Shown in pieces: positions 19,431 through 29,907 of a stretch of 64,000 bases of DNA. Below the pieces are notes generated by a model. That model worked only from the letters and a program-made list of their open reading frames with translations. It was not told the DNA's origin and made no database searches. Position 1 is the stretch's first letter. Each line of letters opens with the position of its first letter. Origin of the DNA: Photobacterium sanctipauli (GTDB lineage Bacteria; Pseudomonadota; Gammaproteobacteria; Enterobacterales; Vibrionaceae); the NCBI RefSeq assembly GCF_003026495.1, contig NZ_PYMA01000008.1:124001-188000 (forward strand), written 5' to 3'. The position numbers and the translations under genes were made by a program.

Positions 19431-19436
19431 TATAAT
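19431..19436 (+). promoter_or_regulatory. grcA -10 box
   Basis: Consensus TATAAT, with no good -35 hexamer, as expected for an activator-dependent promoter with the FNR box overlapping the -35 region. Predicted leader is about 50 bases. Confidence 0.75.
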
Positions 19437-19492
19437 ACGTAGCTCGACAACAAAATCGAAAAAATTAACTACATCCTCTGGAGAAGTAAGTC

Positions 19493-19870
19493 ATGATCAA
19501 AGGTATTCAAATCACTAAAGCGGCAAACGACGATCTACTAAACTCGATCTGGCTGCTAGACACTGAAAAGAACGAAGCTCGCTGTGTTGCTGCTGCGTCT
19601 GGTTTCGAAGCTGATCAAGTTATCGCTGCTTCTGACCTAGGTGAGTACGAGTCTCGTGAAATCGCAATCGAAGTACCTGCAAAAATCGAAGGCGGCCAAC
19701 ACCTAAACGTTAACGTTCTTAAGCGTGAAACTCTGGAAGATGCCGCTAAGCACCCAGAAAAATACCCTCAGCTAACTATCCGTGTTTCTGGCTACGCAGT
19801 ACGTTTCAACTCGCTAACTGTTGAACAGCAGCGCGACGTCATCGCTCGTACTTTCACTAACAGCCTGTAA
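19493..19870 (+). CDS. grcA: Autonomous glycyl radical cofactor GrcA
   Basis: Spare glycyl-radical domain that repairs oxygen-damaged pyruvate formate-lyase by replacing its broken C-terminal segment. 125 residues against 127 in E. coli YfiD. The radical-bearing loop [13 protein letters not shown] near the C-terminus is intact. The codons are those of a highly expressed gene (CGT, GGT, CTA), unlike the neighbouring nfo. The Shine-Dalgarno is GGAGAAG. Anaerobic control is indicated by the FNR box at 19393-19406. Ends at a strong terminator. Confidence 0.97.
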   Translation: MIKGIQITKAANDDLLNSIWLLDTEKNEARCVAAASGFEADQVIAASDLGEYESREIAIEVPAKIEGGQHLNVNVLKRETLEDAAKHPEKYPQLTIRVSGYAVRFNSLTVEQQRDVIARTFTNSL

Positions 19871-19910
19871 TTCTTATTCCAAGCGATATAAGCTTTTACT
19901 GCAGTTAGCA

Positions 19911-19939
19911 AAAACGGCATCCAAGGATGCCGTTTTTTT
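19911..19939 (+). terminator. grcA intrinsic terminator
   Basis: Stem AAAACGGCATCC/GGATGCCGTTTT, loop AA, followed by further T. Confidence 0.94.
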
Positions 19940-19997
19940 ATATCTGCCGACCTGCCAATCCCGCGCCTAACCTTCTTGCCAAGCTTTTATCAAACCT

Positions 19998-20011
19998 TTG
20001 ATCTAAATCGC
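19998..20011 (+). promoter_or_regulatory. Imperfect FNR-like site upstream of the first DAACS gene
   Basis: TTGATCTAAATCGC matches 8 of 10 FNR consensus positions and shares its first 12 bases with the grcA box. It lies 157 bases before the start of the symporter gene. Without a clear -10 at the right distance this is only suggestive. Confidence 0.3.
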
Positions 20012-20168
20012 CCCTCTTTGTTATAGAGATTTCCTATTTGTGATCAATTGTTAGGCATTTATGCTAAAAAAAGCGTACATTCCCAGCATTGCCTACCACC
20101 CCAGTTATCATTCACGGGCAATAAGAAACAACGGAGTCATATAAATAACAACAATTTGGAGCCCTTTC

Positions 20169-21347
20169 ATGAAGTTAATTCTCAAGCTTATCGCTGGTAT
20201 CGTGCTTGGTATTTTGCTCGGGTTTTACGCCCCAGATATCATTATCCGCGCGTTGCTGACTATCAAACAGCTTGGTGGCCAGTTAATCGGCTTTACTATC
20301 CCGCTAATTATCCTGTTCTACATCACCAGTGGTATCGCTAGCCTTCCCAAAAATTCAGGCTCGCTACTGAGCAAAACCGTTGCCCTCTCCTATGGCTCGA
20401 CCATCATTGCCGGTAGCCTAGCCTTCATTGTTGCCAGTACTGTTATTTCAAACGTACCGCAAGCGGCTGTGGATGGCGGCGAAAGTGCCCATAACCTGAC
20501 CAGTTTTATCACGCTTGAAATTCCACCTATGTTTGGGGTGATGACGGCACTGGCTACTGCGTTCTTGTTCGGCTTGGGCATTAGCGTCACAGACAGCAAA
20601 CCACTCAAGGCGCTGGCCGAAGATGGCCGCAGTATTATCGACTTGCTGCTCGCCAAAGTGATCATTCCGCTATTGCCTTTCTATATCTCAGGTGTATTTG
20701 CCGAAATGGCCGCTGACGGGACGGTATTCTCGACCCTGAAGACCTTCGGTATGGTGCTGGCTCTGGCTATTTTCATGCACTGGGTATGGATCACCATCCA
20801 GTACACCGTGACAGGCTTGGCCCTGGGGTACTCGCCGCTTAAATTGGTGAAGAACATGCTGCCGGCCTATTTCACGGCTATCGGAACCATGTCGTCAGCG
20901 GCCACTATTCCGGTCACACTGCGCCAGACCAAAGAAAACGGCGTCAACGACTCTATCGCCAACTTTACTATCCCGCTTTGTGCCACCATTCACCTATCCG
21001 GCTCAACCATCACCCTTGTCACCTGTTCGACAGCGGTCATGGCGCTTAGCCAACACATCGCCATTCCATCATTAATCGAAATGCTGCCGTTTATCATGAT
21101 GCTGGGTGTCACCATGATTGCTGCACCGGGCGCACCCGGTGGTGCCGTTATGGCCGCGCTAGGCTTGATGTCGACCATGCTCGGGTTTGGCGAGGCCGAA
21201 TTGGCACTGATGATCGCGCTATACATGGCACAAGACAGCTTTGGCACGGCCTGTAACATTACCGGCGACGGTGCAATATCCTTGTGGGTCAACAAGTTCG
21301 CCAAGCAAGCCCCTGAAGCGGAAAGCATCGAACAGCCGCAAAATTAA
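20169..21347 (+). CDS. DAACS-family cation symporter, first of tandem pair
   Basis: 392-residue secondary carrier starting MKLILKLIAGIVLG, with GGAG seven bases before the ATG. Hallmarks: FTIPLIILFYITSGIASLPKNSG in the N-terminal half, the serine-rich loop GTMSSAATIPVTLRQ, the HLSGSTI segment replacing the usual NMDG motif, the glycine-rich APGAPGGAVMAALG hairpin, and a C-terminal NITGDGA. It is shorter than GltP or DctA and belongs to an unassigned DAACS subgroup; substrate unknown. The next gene encodes a close paralogue. Ends at its own terminator, so the two are separate transcription units or linked by read-through. Confidence 0.9.
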   Translation: MKLILKLIAGIVLGILLGFYAPDIIIRALLTIKQLGGQLIGFTIPLIILFYITSGIASLPKNSGSLLSKTVALSYGSTIIAGSLAFIVASTVISNVPQAAVDGGESAHNLTSFITLEIPPMFGVMTALATAFLFGLGISVTDSKPLKALAEDGRSIIDLLLAKVIIPLLPFYISGVFAEMAADGTVFSTLKTFGMVLALAIFMHWVWITIQYTVTGLALGYSPLKLVKNMLPAYFTAIGTMSSAATIPVTLRQTKENGVNDSIANFTIPLCATIHLSGSTITLVTCSTAVMALSQHIAIPSLIEMLPFIMMLGVTMIAAPGAPGGAVMAALGLMSTMLGFGEAELALMIALYMAQDSFGTACNITGDGAISLWVNKFAKQAPEAESIEQPQN

Positions 21348-21382
21348 GCAAAAAAGCAGAGGATAAGTCTACTCTTCTGTCA

Positions 21383-21411
21383 ATAGCAGGCACTTTGCCT
21401 GCTATTTTTTT
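21383..21411 (+). terminator. Intrinsic terminator after the first DAACS gene
   Basis: 10-bp stem ATAGCAGGCA/TGCCTGCTAT, loop CTT, followed by six T. Confidence 0.93.
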
Positions 21412-21651
21412 GCTTACTGGCACACAAAATTCACCCAACCTCTCTGACTGTTTTTCATGACCTTAACTTATGTCAAAGAAATAACCATTATGGAGGGAAT
21501 TACTGCAATCACTTTCATTTTTGTAGCTAGTACGACATAAAAAGCCCGCTTTTTTGGCATCCCCTCTCGGGAAGTGTTAAAACTCCCCCCGCTAGATTAG
21601 AACTCATTAAACTCTGTATATTTTTCAAACTCCTCAATTGGAATTTTGACG

Positions 21652-22848
21652 ATGAAACTTATTCTAAAACTCATTGCAGGTATCGTGGCAGGTATTCTTG
21701 TCGGCCTGTTTGCTCCTGATGTACTAGTGCAAATTCTTATCACCATGAAAGCACTGATCAGCCAGCTGATTGGTTTCACTATCCCTTTATTGATTCTATT
21801 TTTTGTTACCAGCGGCATTGCTAACCTACCAAAGAACTCCGGTAAACTGCTGGGTAAAACCGTAGGCTTGAGCTACCTCTCAACCATGGGTGCCGGTGCC
21901 ATGGCCTACCTCGTGGCAAGCCAGGTGCTACCTTCCGTCTTGAGCACCCCTGGCGAAGTGAGCGAAGCGGCCCGTACCCTATCACCGCTGATCGATCTGA
22001 AAATCCCACCAGTCATGGGCGTGATGACTGCGTTGGCGATTGCCTTTATCTTCGGCCTGGGTATCACCTCGACCAATAGCGAGCAGCTACGCAAGTTGAG
22101 CGATGAAGGCCGCAACATCATTGAGCTGTTCCTGTCGAAGGTCATGGTGCCGTCGCTACCGTTCTACATCTCGGGCGTGTTTGCCGACATGACGATCCAG
22201 GGTACGGTGTTCTCGACCCTAAAAACCTTTACATTCGTCCTTATTCTGATCATTGCCCTTCACTGGCTATGGCTGAGCCTGCAGTTCCTAACAACAGGCG
22301 CTATGCTGGGCCGCTCGCCGTTCAAGCTATTGAAGAACATGATCCCAGCCTATGTCACCGCTATTGGTACCATGTCTTCGGCAGCCAGCTTGCCAGTGAC
22401 CCTTCGCCAAACAGAAGCAAACGGGGTGAAAAAACCGATTGCCAACTTCGTGATCCCACTGTGCGCCAACATCCACATGTCGGGTTCGGCAATCAGTATC
22501 ACTTCGGTGTGTGTGGCCGTTATCTTGGTCACGGGTAATGCAACAGTGCCAAGCTTCCTAGAAGCACTGCCGTTCATTGGTATGTTGGGTATTACCATGG
22601 TTGCAGCACCGGGGGCACCAGGCGGTGCAGTAATGGCTGCCGTTGGCCTACTTGGCTCAATGATGGGCTTCACCGAGGCAATGATTGGCCTGCAAATCGC
22701 CCTTCACCTGGCACAGGACGGATTTGGTACTGCTTGTAACATTACCGGTGACGGCGCCTTGGCGATGTGGGTTGATAAGTTTGCCGAAGAGCCAGAAGAA
22801 GCGATGTCAGCCGTGGCTGAATCGGAGTCGAGCTCGCAAACGGTATAA
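21652..22848 (+). CDS. DAACS-family cation symporter, second of tandem pair
   Basis: 398-residue paralogue of the preceding gene. The first ~100 residues are about 60% identical by eye, starting with the same MKLILKLIAGIV. The serine loop GTMSSAASLPVTLRQ, the HMSGSAI segment, APGAPGGAVMAAVG and the C-terminal NITGDGA are all present; the tail is Ser/Glu-rich (AMSAVAESESSS). I use the ATG at 21652; a TTG two codons upstream is also in frame. The Shine-Dalgarno is weak. The 304-base gap before it contains the upstream terminator and probably its own promoter. Likely a tandem duplication with divergence of substrate or regulation. Confidence 0.9.
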   Translation: MKLILKLIAGIVAGILVGLFAPDVLVQILITMKALISQLIGFTIPLLILFFVTSGIANLPKNSGKLLGKTVGLSYLSTMGAGAMAYLVASQVLPSVLSTPGEVSEAARTLSPLIDLKIPPVMGVMTALAIAFIFGLGITSTNSEQLRKLSDEGRNIIELFLSKVMVPSLPFYISGVFADMTIQGTVFSTLKTFTFVLILIIALHWLWLSLQFLTTGAMLGRSPFKLLKNMIPAYVTAIGTMSSAASLPVTLRQTEANGVKKPIANFVIPLCANIHMSGSAISITSVCVAVILVTGNATVPSFLEALPFIGMLGITMVAAPGAPGGAVMAAVGLLGSMMGFTEAMIGLQIALHLAQDGFGTACNITGDGALAMWVDKFAEEPEEAMSAVAESESSSQTV

Positions 22849-22902
22849 CCGCGGCACAAGCCGCCATTGAGCTATAGCGATAAAGCAAAGCGCAACAACA
22901 AT

Positions 22903-22930
22903 AAAAAAAAGGGAGCCCAGCGGCTCCCTT
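22903..22930. terminator. Bidirectional intrinsic terminator (DAACS / thr operon)
   Basis: Stem AAGGGAGCC/GGCTCCCTT, loop CAGC. On the minus strand it is followed by eight T, making it a strong end for thrABC; on the plus strand the T-tract is weaker (TTCTCTTT). Confidence 0.9.
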
Positions 22931-22973
22931 CTCTTTATCTGATAATCATCAAACAGGCTTCTGGACTATCCTG

Positions 22974-24257
22974 TTACTGGGTTGCGCGCAGCACCACTTT
23001 CAGCTGTTCAAAATCGTTATCGCGCTCAAGCGACAGTAGCTCCATCGCATTGTGCTTAGCCAGTGGGGCCGGCAATGGAATATCCTTGCCCAAGATCTCA
23101 TCCACGACTTCTTTGAACTTGGCCGGATGGGCAGTACACAAGAACAGGCCGGTTTCACCCTCGGTCAGCTGCTCGGTCAGCACACGGTAGGCGATAGCGC
23201 CGTGCGGTTCGCATAGGTAATCCGCCTCTTCCATTGCCTTCAATGTCTCAGCCGTTTGCTCATCGGTCACCGCGCCGTAGCCCAGCTCATCCAAGCCCCA
23301 GCCTTTCAAGCGGCACAGCTCTTCGATACGCGGCCAGTTGTTTGGCTGGCTAACATCCATGGCATTGGAGATAGTGGGTACCGTTGGCTCCGGTGCCCAA
23401 GTTCCGGTTTTCAGATAACGAGGCACAGTATCGTTAACGTTGGTTGCGGCAATGAAGCGCTTAACCGGCAAGCCAATCGCCTTGGCCAGCAAGCCCGCTG
23501 TCAGGTTACCGAAGTTACCGCTTGGCACCGAGATCACCAGCTCATTACGCTTGTCTTTCGGCAGTTGAGCAACCGCTTCGAAGTAGTAACAGATCTGCGC
23601 CATCAGGCGACTGATATTAATAGAGTTAGCCGAGTTTAACCCGACTTCTTGGCGCAGCTCGGCATCATCAAACGCTTGCTTAACCAATGCCTGGCAATCA
23701 TCAAAGGTGCCGTTCACCGCAACCGTGGTGATATTGCCGCCCAAGGTACAAAACATCTTCTCCTGTAGCGGGCTGATCTTGCCCTTAGGATATAGGATCA
23801 CAACCTTGATGTTCTCCATACCATAGAAGGCATGGGCAACAGCGGCACCGGTATCGCCCGACGTCGCCGTTAAGATAGTGATATTGCCTTCGGCATCACT
23901 TACGGCTGCCAGAGATTGGGCCATGAAGCGACCACCGAAATCTTTAAATGCCAACGTCGGGCCGTGGAACAGCTCAAGGGCGAAGACATCATCGGTCACT
24001 TTCTCGACAGGCGCCGGGAACTGGAAGGCATTGCCGACCATCTGGCCAACGGTTTCTGCCGCCAGTTCCTCACCAATAAAGGCTGATAGGATCTTGCTGC
24101 TGCGGCTGTTGAAATCCATATCAAGCAATGCCTCAACATTGTCGAAATATGGCAGTTCAGCCGGGAAGAATAGACCTTGGTTGCTACCCAGGCCCTGTCG
24201 TACCGCCTGACCAAACGATACTTGTTCTTGGTGTTCTTTTAAGTTGTATAGCTTCAT
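22974..24257 (-). CDS. thrC: Threonine synthase
   Basis: PLP enzyme making threonine from O-phosphohomoserine, the last step of the pathway. 427 residues. The PLP lysine is Lys105 in LAFKDFGGRF; the phosphate-binding region is SVPSGNFGNL and the TSGDTGAAVAHAF block is conserved. The start lies 2 bases after the thrB stop, so translation is coupled. Last gene of thrABC; expression is controlled by the thrL attenuator. Confidence 0.97.
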   Translation of the reverse strand: MKLYNLKEHQEQVSFGQAVRQGLGSNQGLFFPAELPYFDNVEALLDMDFNSRSSKILSAFIGEELAAETVGQMVGNAFQFPAPVEKVTDDVFALELFHGPTLAFKDFGGRFMAQSLAAVSDAEGNITILTATSGDTGAAVAHAFYGMENIKVVILYPKGKISPLQEKMFCTLGGNITTVAVNGTFDDCQALVKQAFDDAELRQEVGLNSANSINISRLMAQICYYFEAVAQLPKDKRNELVISVPSGNFGNLTAGLLAKAIGLPVKRFIAATNVNDTVPRYLKTGTWAPEPTVPTISNAMDVSQPNNWPRIEELCRLKGWGLDELGYGAVTDEQTAETLKAMEEADYLCEPHGAIAYRVLTEQLTEGETGLFLCTAHPAKFKEVVDEILGKDIPLPAPLAKHNAMELLSLERDNDFEQLKVVLRATQ

Positions 24258-24259
24258 GG

Positions 24260-25216
24260 TTACAGCTCACTTCCTGTTACTTTCGAGCCTTGGCTGTCTA
24301 GGCGACAGACATGGACAAATCCTTCATCATTCTGAACATAATGATCTTGCAACCATCGTGCAATACGTTTTGCTACTTCGAGGTCATTACAAACACTGAA
24401 CATGGTCGGTCCGGAGCCAGATATTCCGCTGGCCAACGCGCCTGCCTCCAGTGCGTACTGTCGCGACTCGGCAAAACCAGGCAACAAACGCTCACGGTAT
24501 GGTTCAGCCACAACATCTTTGATCATTTTTGCTGCCAGCTCAGGTTGCTGCGAGTGGCACGCATGAATAAAGCCCCCAAGGTAACGGCCGTGGGCAATCA
24601 CATCCTGGCGGCGGTACTGCGACGGCAAGATAGCTCGCGCTTCCGCAGTCGGCACTTTGATCCCCGGGTAGGCCATCACCCAGTACCAGTCTTCGAAGCA
24701 AGGTACCGGTTGGCTGATAATACCCAGCTCCTCAACCATAAACTGCAAGCCACCAAGGTAGCATGGCGCAACGTTATCGTAGTGCAGGCTGCCCGAGATC
24801 TCCGCTTCCATTTCCCCCATCAATGCCAGCAACTCAGTTTCGTTGAGCGGCAAATCATGGTACTGGTTCAGCGCATCCAGCGCAGCCACAATCGAACAGG
24901 CACTGGAACCTAGCCCCGAGCCAATCGGCATGTTCTTTTCCAGCGTCATGACCACAGGCTTAACAACCAAACCACGCTTGTCCAACTCACGGCCAAACAC
25001 CTGCCAGCAGCGGTAGACAATATTCTCTTCCGCTTGCTGTGGCAGCTTGTCGACAAAATTGCCGACACACTCAAGGGTAAAGGGCTGATCGCCCGCCGCC
25101 ACTTTAACTCGGTCCCCAAGCAGGGTGCCATCTATTGGCGATACCGCCGCACCGAGGACGTCAAAGCCAACACTGACATTGCCGATAGAAGCCGGCGCAT
25201 AAACAACAACACTCAT
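24260..25216 (-). CDS. thrB: Homoserine kinase
   Basis: GHMP-family kinase that phosphorylates L-homoserine with ATP. 318 residues. Motif 1 is the N-terminal [18 protein letters not shown]; motif 2, the phosphate-binding loop, is [12 protein letters not shown]; motif 3 is [11 protein letters not shown] near the C-terminus. Only one base separates its start from the thrA stop. Confidence 0.97.
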   Translation of the reverse strand: MSVVVYAPASIGNVSVGFDVLGAAVSPIDGTLLGDRVKVAAGDQPFTLECVGNFVDKLPQQAEENIVYRCWQVFGRELDKRGLVVKPVVMTLEKNMPIGSGLGSSACSIVAALDALNQYHDLPLNETELLALMGEMEAEISGSLHYDNVAPCYLGGLQFMVEELGIISQPVPCFEDWYWVMAYPGIKVPTAEARAILPSQYRRQDVIAHGRYLGGFIHACHSQQPELAAKMIKDVVAEPYRERLLPGFAESRQYALEAGALASGISGSGPTMFSVCNDLEVAKRIARWLQDHYVQNDEGFVHVCRLDSQGSKVTGSEL

Positions 25217-25217
25217 C

Positions 25218-27677
25218 TTATACCCCCAGTTTCCAGCCTAGCGTACGCATCAAGTCGGCAAACACACCGGCTGCCGTTACTTCGGTACCGGCACCGTAGC
25301 CGCGAAGAACAAGTGGGATCGGCTGGTAGTAGCGACTGTAGAAGGCCAGCGCATTCTCGCCATCTTTGATCTTGAACATCGGGTCATCCGGGTTCACCGC
25401 CGCAATTTTCACCGAGCAGCGCCCTTGGTCGATTTCACCGACATAGCGCAGTACCTTGCCTTCCTCTGCGGCTTCTTCAGACAGTTGCTTGAAGTACGCA
25501 TCCGCTTCCGGCAGGCGAGCCATAAACTCAGCAACCGAGCCACTGTCATCAAAGCCTGGCGGCAGGGCTTGCTCAACCACAACATCGTCAAGCTCCAGCG
25601 CCATGCCAGATTCACGGGCCAAAATCAGTAGCTTACGCGCAACATCCATACCAGATAGGTCATCACGAGGATCCGGCTCGGTAAAGCCGTTGTCACGTGC
25701 CACCGTGGTTGCCTCGCTAAAGCTCATGCCTTCATCCAGCTTGCCGAAGATATAAGACAGCGAACCAGACAGGATCCCGGAGAAGCGCTCTAGCTCATCA
25801 CCCGCAGCCATCAAGTTTTGCAAGTTTTCGATAACAGGCAGGCCAGCACCGACTGTAGTGTCATACATAAACTTACGACGAGTAGAACGTGCAGCTTGGC
25901 GCAACTGCTGGTAGTAAGCCATGCTAGCCGTATTGGCTTTCTTGTTCGGGGTGATCACGTGGAAACCCGCGGCAAGGTAATCAGCATATTGCTCCGCGAT
26001 CCCTTGGTCGGAGGTACAGTCGATGATCACCGGGTTGATGATATGGTTGCGCTGCACCAACTGGATCATGCGGGCCAGCGTTAACGGCTCTTCTACCTGG
26101 CCCATGGCATCGCGCCAGTTTTCAAGCGGTAGCCCGTTGCTATCAAGCAACAGTCCCTTGCTATTGGCCAGGCCGCAAACCCGGATTTCGATGCCATTTT
26201 CAGACAGCTTCGCCTGCTGGCGTTGGATCTGATCCACCAACTCGCCACCAACACCGCCGACACCAATCACAAAGACATCGAGGAAGTGCTTACTGTTAAA
26301 TAGGTTCTCGTGACAAGCTTTCACCGCCTCAGACACTTTTACATCAGGGATCACGGCTGAAATCGCACGCTCCGACGAACCTTGGGCAATCGCCACGATA
26401 TTGACATCCACTTCCGACAAAGAGGTAAAGAAGCGCGATGCCACCCCGCGGGAAGTACGCATACCGTCACCCACCAGGGTAACAATCGCCACGTTATCCA
26501 TGAACTCAACCGGCTCAAGGAAGCCTTCTTTGAGCTCCAACTCGAAGTTGTCTTGCAGGGCCTGCTCTGCAGCCTGCTTGTCACCGCTCTCGATACAGAA
26601 GCTAATGCTGTACTCCGACGATGACTGGGTGATCAGGACAATGGATACACCGGCTGTCGACATGGCACCGAATACGCGCGCCGCCATACCCACCATGCCT
26701 TTCATGCCTGGGCCTGAAATGTTCACCATGGTGAGATCTTTTAGGGTCGTGATCCCTTTGATATCGAGCTGATCTTCACCGGTATCCAAGCCAATCAGCG
26801 TACCGGCACCTTGCGGGCTGAAGCTATTTTTGATCAAGCAAGGAATGTGGAACTGGGCAATCGGCGCGATCGTTTTCGGGTGAAGTACCGAGGCACCAAA
26901 ATAAGAAAGCTCCATGGCTTCTTGGTAGCTTAGCGACTTAAGCAAGCGGGCGTCCGGCACCAAGCGCGGGTCGCAGCTATATACGCCGTCAACATCGGTC
27001 CAGATTTCGCAGCACTCAGCCCGCAAGCACGCCGCCAATACCGCAGCAGAATAATCCGAGCCGTTACGGCCCAGCGTGACCAGCTCACCCTTTTCGTTGC
27101 CCGCGGTAAAGCCAGGCATAATATTGACGTGGCCAACCGGCAGCGGGTTGCGCTTGAAGTTCTGGGTTGAAATTTCGATATCAACATGCGCCTCAAGGTA
27201 ATCACCTTCGGCATACAGGTAGCTTACCGGGTCAATCAGGCTTGCCGCCTGGCCTTTTGCCTCAAGCAATGTTTGCATAGCCGCAATCGACAAACGCTCG
27301 CCCTTACTGATGATCTTGGCGTAAACGTTGTCTGGGCAAAGGCCCAATAGCTTAATGCCGTGAACATACTGGCTTAGCTGGCCTAGCGAGCTTGCCAACT
27401 TGGCATCCATCGCATTCTTGTCAAATGCCGGCTCCAGCTCCTTCAAGCCAGTGAACAAGTTTTTAAATACTGATTCTAGATCAGCCACTTGAAGTTCCGC
27501 TTCGCCGTACTTAACCGTATTATCAATCACCGCCACCAGCTTATTGGTCACCTTGCCCGGTGCCGATAACACCACAGAGACATCCCCCTGCTGCGCGTTA
27601 TTCGCAATGATGTCTGCCGCTCGTGAAAAACGGTCGGCGTCTGCCAAAGATGATCCGCCAAACTTTAATACTCGCAT
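25218..27677 (-). CDS. thrA: Bifunctional aspartokinase I / homoserine dehydrogenase I
   Basis: Catalyses the first and third steps from aspartate toward threonine. 819 residues against 820 in E. coli. An aspartokinase domain (about 1-290, starting [15 protein letters not shown]) is followed by regulatory ACT domains (about 310-460, with [15 protein letters not shown]), which confer threonine feedback. The homoserine dehydrogenase domain (about 465-819) opens with [15 protein letters not shown] as its NAD(P)-binding loop. The Shine-Dalgarno is GGGAG. It is preceded by the thrL leader and attenuator. Confidence 0.98.
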   Translation of the reverse strand: MRVLKFGGSSLADADRFSRAADIIANNAQQGDVSVVLSAPGKVTNKLVAVIDNTVKYGEAELQVADLESVFKNLFTGLKELEPAFDKNAMDAKLASSLGQLSQYVHGIKLLGLCPDNVYAKIISKGERLSIAAMQTLLEAKGQAASLIDPVSYLYAEGDYLEAHVDIEISTQNFKRNPLPVGHVNIMPGFTAGNEKGELVTLGRNGSDYSAAVLAACLRAECCEIWTDVDGVYSCDPRLVPDARLLKSLSYQEAMELSYFGASVLHPKTIAPIAQFHIPCLIKNSFSPQGAGTLIGLDTGEDQLDIKGITTLKDLTMVNISGPGMKGMVGMAARVFGAMSTAGVSIVLITQSSSEYSISFCIESGDKQAAEQALQDNFELELKEGFLEPVEFMDNVAIVTLVGDGMRTSRGVASRFFTSLSEVDVNIVAIAQGSSERAISAVIPDVKVSEAVKACHENLFNSKHFLDVFVIGVGGVGGELVDQIQRQQAKLSENGIEIRVCGLANSKGLLLDSNGLPLENWRDAMGQVEEPLTLARMIQLVQRNHIINPVIIDCTSDQGIAEQYADYLAAGFHVITPNKKANTASMAYYQQLRQAARSTRRKFMYDTTVGAGLPVIENLQNLMAAGDELERFSGILSGSLSYIFGKLDEGMSFSEATTVARDNGFTEPDPRDDLSGMDVARKLLILARESGMALELDDVVVEQALPPGFDDSGSVAEFMARLPEADAYFKQLSEEAAEEGKVLRYVGEIDQGRCSVKIAAVNPDDPMFKIKDGENALAFYSRYYQPIPLVLRGYGAGTEVTAAGVFADLMRTLGWKLGV

Positions 27678-27741
27678 TCCCTACTCCCAACTTCCTTAAC
27701 CTGTTCCCTGTAGCCACAGAGCAATAACTGCCAAATAGTAA

Positions 27742-27779
27742 AAAAAAAGCCCACACCTTGGAGGGTGCGGGCTTTTTTT
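27742..27779 (-). terminator. thr operon attenuator
   Basis: On the minus strand a nine-base stem GCCCGCACC/GGTGTGGGC (one G-T pair), loop CTCCAA, followed by nine T. It lies between the end of the leader peptide and thrA. Ribosome stalling in thrL should prevent its formation. Confidence 0.93.
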
Positions 27780-27794
27780 AAAATCCTCTACGCA

Positions 27795-27863
27795 TCAGCC
27801 CGCCCCAACACGCATGGTGCCGGTAATAATGGTGGTGATAATTGAGCTGATGACGTTAAACAT
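27795..27863 (-). CDS. thrL: thr operon leader peptide
   Basis: 22-codon leader peptide. The middle (residues 5-16, ISSIITTIITGT) holds a cluster of threonine and isoleucine codons, so ribosomes stall when either charged tRNA is short; this is the E. coli logic. AGGA sits five bases before the ATG. The stop lies 16 bases before the attenuator stem. The frame shows no other feature, and the peptide itself is not expected to have a function. Confidence 0.93.
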   Translation of the reverse strand: MFNVISSIITTIITGTMRVGAG

Positions 27864-28171
27864 AGCTGTCCTGATATACTGCCAATTGTTTGTATTTATT
27901 TACGTTTACCTGAATAGGCTGCCAGAGTCAACATAAAAAGGCGATTATATAGCTCATCGAACCAGCAAGCAGGGCAAGATTTCAACATCAATGCATACCT
28001 TTTGAACATAAAACCAAGCAATTGATTGCACTCTACTCTTTACCGTTGCATAGTAAAGTTCTGGTGCTTTTTTATCCATTTGCCAGTTCGGTAAATCAGT
28101 GCCAACAATATTTATACCGTTAGTCTTTCCCCATTTGCGAGGATGGGAATAACGATTCGGAGGGATCCCGA
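27864..28171. other. Divergent thrL / aceK intergenic region
   Basis: 308 bases with the thr promoter at the left (listed separately). The aceK promoter should lie in the right half; no strong consensus match seen, and no coding sequence of note. Confidence 0.5.
27903..27931 (-). promoter_or_regulatory. Candidate thr operon promoter
   Basis: On the minus strand, TTGACT (27931-27926), a 17-base spacer and TAAACG (27908-27903). The -35 is good and the -10 weak. It gives a start roughly 35 bases before thrL. Confidence 0.5.
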
Positions 28172-29896
28172 ATGACCGCAGCAATGGAACAACTGGTTGC
28201 CCACACCATTTTGCAGGGCTTTGATGCAATGTACGGCCGCTTTCTCGATGTGACAGCGGGTGCCCAAGAGCGGTTCGAGGCAAAGAATTGGCCTGCCGTT
28301 CAGCAAGCCCTGAAAACCCGGATCAAGTTCTACGATCATCACGTAGGCCTTGTCACCAGCCAAATTCAAATCATGCTTGGCAAGCGCTACGCCAACCATA
28401 CCTTCCTGATGGGGGTCAAAGCTTCCTACGAAGATCTCCTATTGGATTACCCTCGCTATGAAATTGCCGAAAGCTTTTTCAATTCAGTCTATTGCCGCAT
28501 CTTCGAGCATCGCAACATCAACCGCGATAAGCTTTTTGTCCATAGCTCGCAAGAAGGTAGGGTTCCCCCTTACCCAACCTCACTGACCCGGCTTTACAAC
28601 ACGGGCGCAGGGTTGCACTCGTTGCTCGATCGCATTCTCGATGACACTCCCTTCACCCTTGAATGGCAAGACAAGGCGCGGGATATCCAACTGATCAGCC
28701 AACGGCTCCACCGCGAGCTGGGTGTTGCGATCACCAGCCAACCGGTCATCGAAATGATCAGGGAACCCTTTTTCCGTAACAAGGCCGCCTACCTGATTGG
28801 CCGGCTGCGCATCGACGACGATCGTAGTATCCCCTTGGTATTCCCGGTATTAACCACCACTGACAATACCCTGTACATCGACGCCTGCCTGTGCGATGTC
28901 GATGACGTCAGTATCTTGTTCGGCTTCGCCCGCTCCTATTTTATGGTCTACGCACCAGCGCCTGCGGCATTGGTCCATTTCCTCAACGAGCTGATACCGA
29001 ACAAAACCCAGGCCGAGCTATATACTGCAATCGGCTGTCAAAAACACGGTAAAACAGAGCTTTACCGAGAGTTCTTGCACCATCTGGAAAACTCGGACGA
29101 CAAGTTTGTCACCGCGCCAGGCATCAAGGGGATGGTGATGTCGGTATTTACCCTGCCGTCATATGATTTCGTGTTCAAGATCATCAAGGATAAGTTCGCC
29201 CCCCAAAAAGACATCAACCACGCCACGGTCAAAGAGAAGTACAAGCTGGTAAAAGAGCACGACCGGGTCGGCCGTATGGCTGACACCCAGGAATACCGAA
29301 ACTTCACTTTCGAGCGCCACCGCTTCAGCGATGAGCTGTTGCAAGAGTTGCTCGAGGTTGCCCCTTCGATTATCAAAGTAACCGATGATCAAATCATCAT
29401 TAAGCACCTCTACACCGAGCGTAGGATGATCCCGTTCAATATCTACATTGAACAAGCCAACGATGACGATCTTCGCCACGCCGTGGATGAATACGGCAAG
29501 TCGATTAAGCAGCTGGCTGCCGCCAACATCTTCCCGGGCGACATGCTGTTCAAGAACTTTGGCGTTACCCGCCACAAGCGGGTGGTGTTTTATGATTATG
29601 ACGAAATCAGCTACATGACCGAGATGAACTTCCGCCAAATCCCGCCGCCTCGCTATCCGGAGGACGAAATGGCCGCCGAGCCTTGGTACAGCGTTGGGGT
29701 AAACGATGTGTTCCCGGAGGAGTTCAGAACCTTCCTGCTGATCAACCCAACGGTGAGAAAACTGTTTAACGAGCTGCACAGTGATTTGTTCGAACCCAAA
29801 TACTGGCAACAGCTTCAGCAAAATATTAAAAACGGGGTCTATGAAGACGTTTTCCCTTACCGAAGCCAGCTTAGGTTACATAAATTACAAGCGTAA
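28172..29896 (+). CDS. aceK: Isocitrate dehydrogenase kinase/phosphatase AceK
   Basis: Single-active-site enzyme that phosphorylates and dephosphorylates isocitrate dehydrogenase, setting the split between TCA cycle and glyoxylate bypass. 574 residues. The ATP-binding loop APGIKGMVM starts at residue 315 and the catalytic-site Lys336 (FVFKIIKDK) keeps E. coli numbering; the acidic YDYDEISYM segment lies at about 470-480. GGAGGG seven bases before ATG. Unlike E. coli, where aceBAK is an operon, this gene stands alone beside the thr operon. Confidence 0.96.
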   Translation: MTAAMEQLVAHTILQGFDAMYGRFLDVTAGAQERFEAKNWPAVQQALKTRIKFYDHHVGLVTSQIQIMLGKRYANHTFLMGVKASYEDLLLDYPRYEIAESFFNSVYCRIFEHRNINRDKLFVHSSQEGRVPPYPTSLTRLYNTGAGLHSLLDRILDDTPFTLEWQDKARDIQLISQRLHRELGVAITSQPVIEMIREPFFRNKAAYLIGRLRIDDDRSIPLVFPVLTTTDNTLYIDACLCDVDDVSILFGFARSYFMVYAPAPAALVHFLNELIPNKTQAELYTAIGCQKHGKTELYREFLHHLENSDDKFVTAPGIKGMVMSVFTLPSYDFVFKIIKDKFAPQKDINHATVKEKYKLVKEHDRVGRMADTQEYRNFTFERHRFSDELLQELLEVAPSIIKVTDDQIIIKHLYTERRMIPFNIYIEQANDDDLRHAVDEYGKSIKQLAAANIFPGDMLFKNFGVTRHKRVVFYDYDEISYMTEMNFRQIPPPRYPEDEMAAEPWYSVGVNDVFPEEFRTFLLINPTVRKLFNELHSDLFEPKYWQQLQQNIKNGVYEDVFPYRSQLRLHKLQA

Positions 29897-29907
29897 GGGT
29901 CGAGTTC

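Larger units (their letters stand above)
19144..19492. other. Divergent nfo / grcA intergenic region
   Basis: 349 AT-rich bases with the grcA promoter and FNR box at the right-hand end (listed separately). The left half should contain the nfo promoter; I see no strong match to consensus there and no coding sequence. Confidence 0.6.

Noticed and set aside
29159-29821. 220-codon open frame antisense to aceK
   Set aside because: Opposite the conserved catalytic region of aceK; no start signal.
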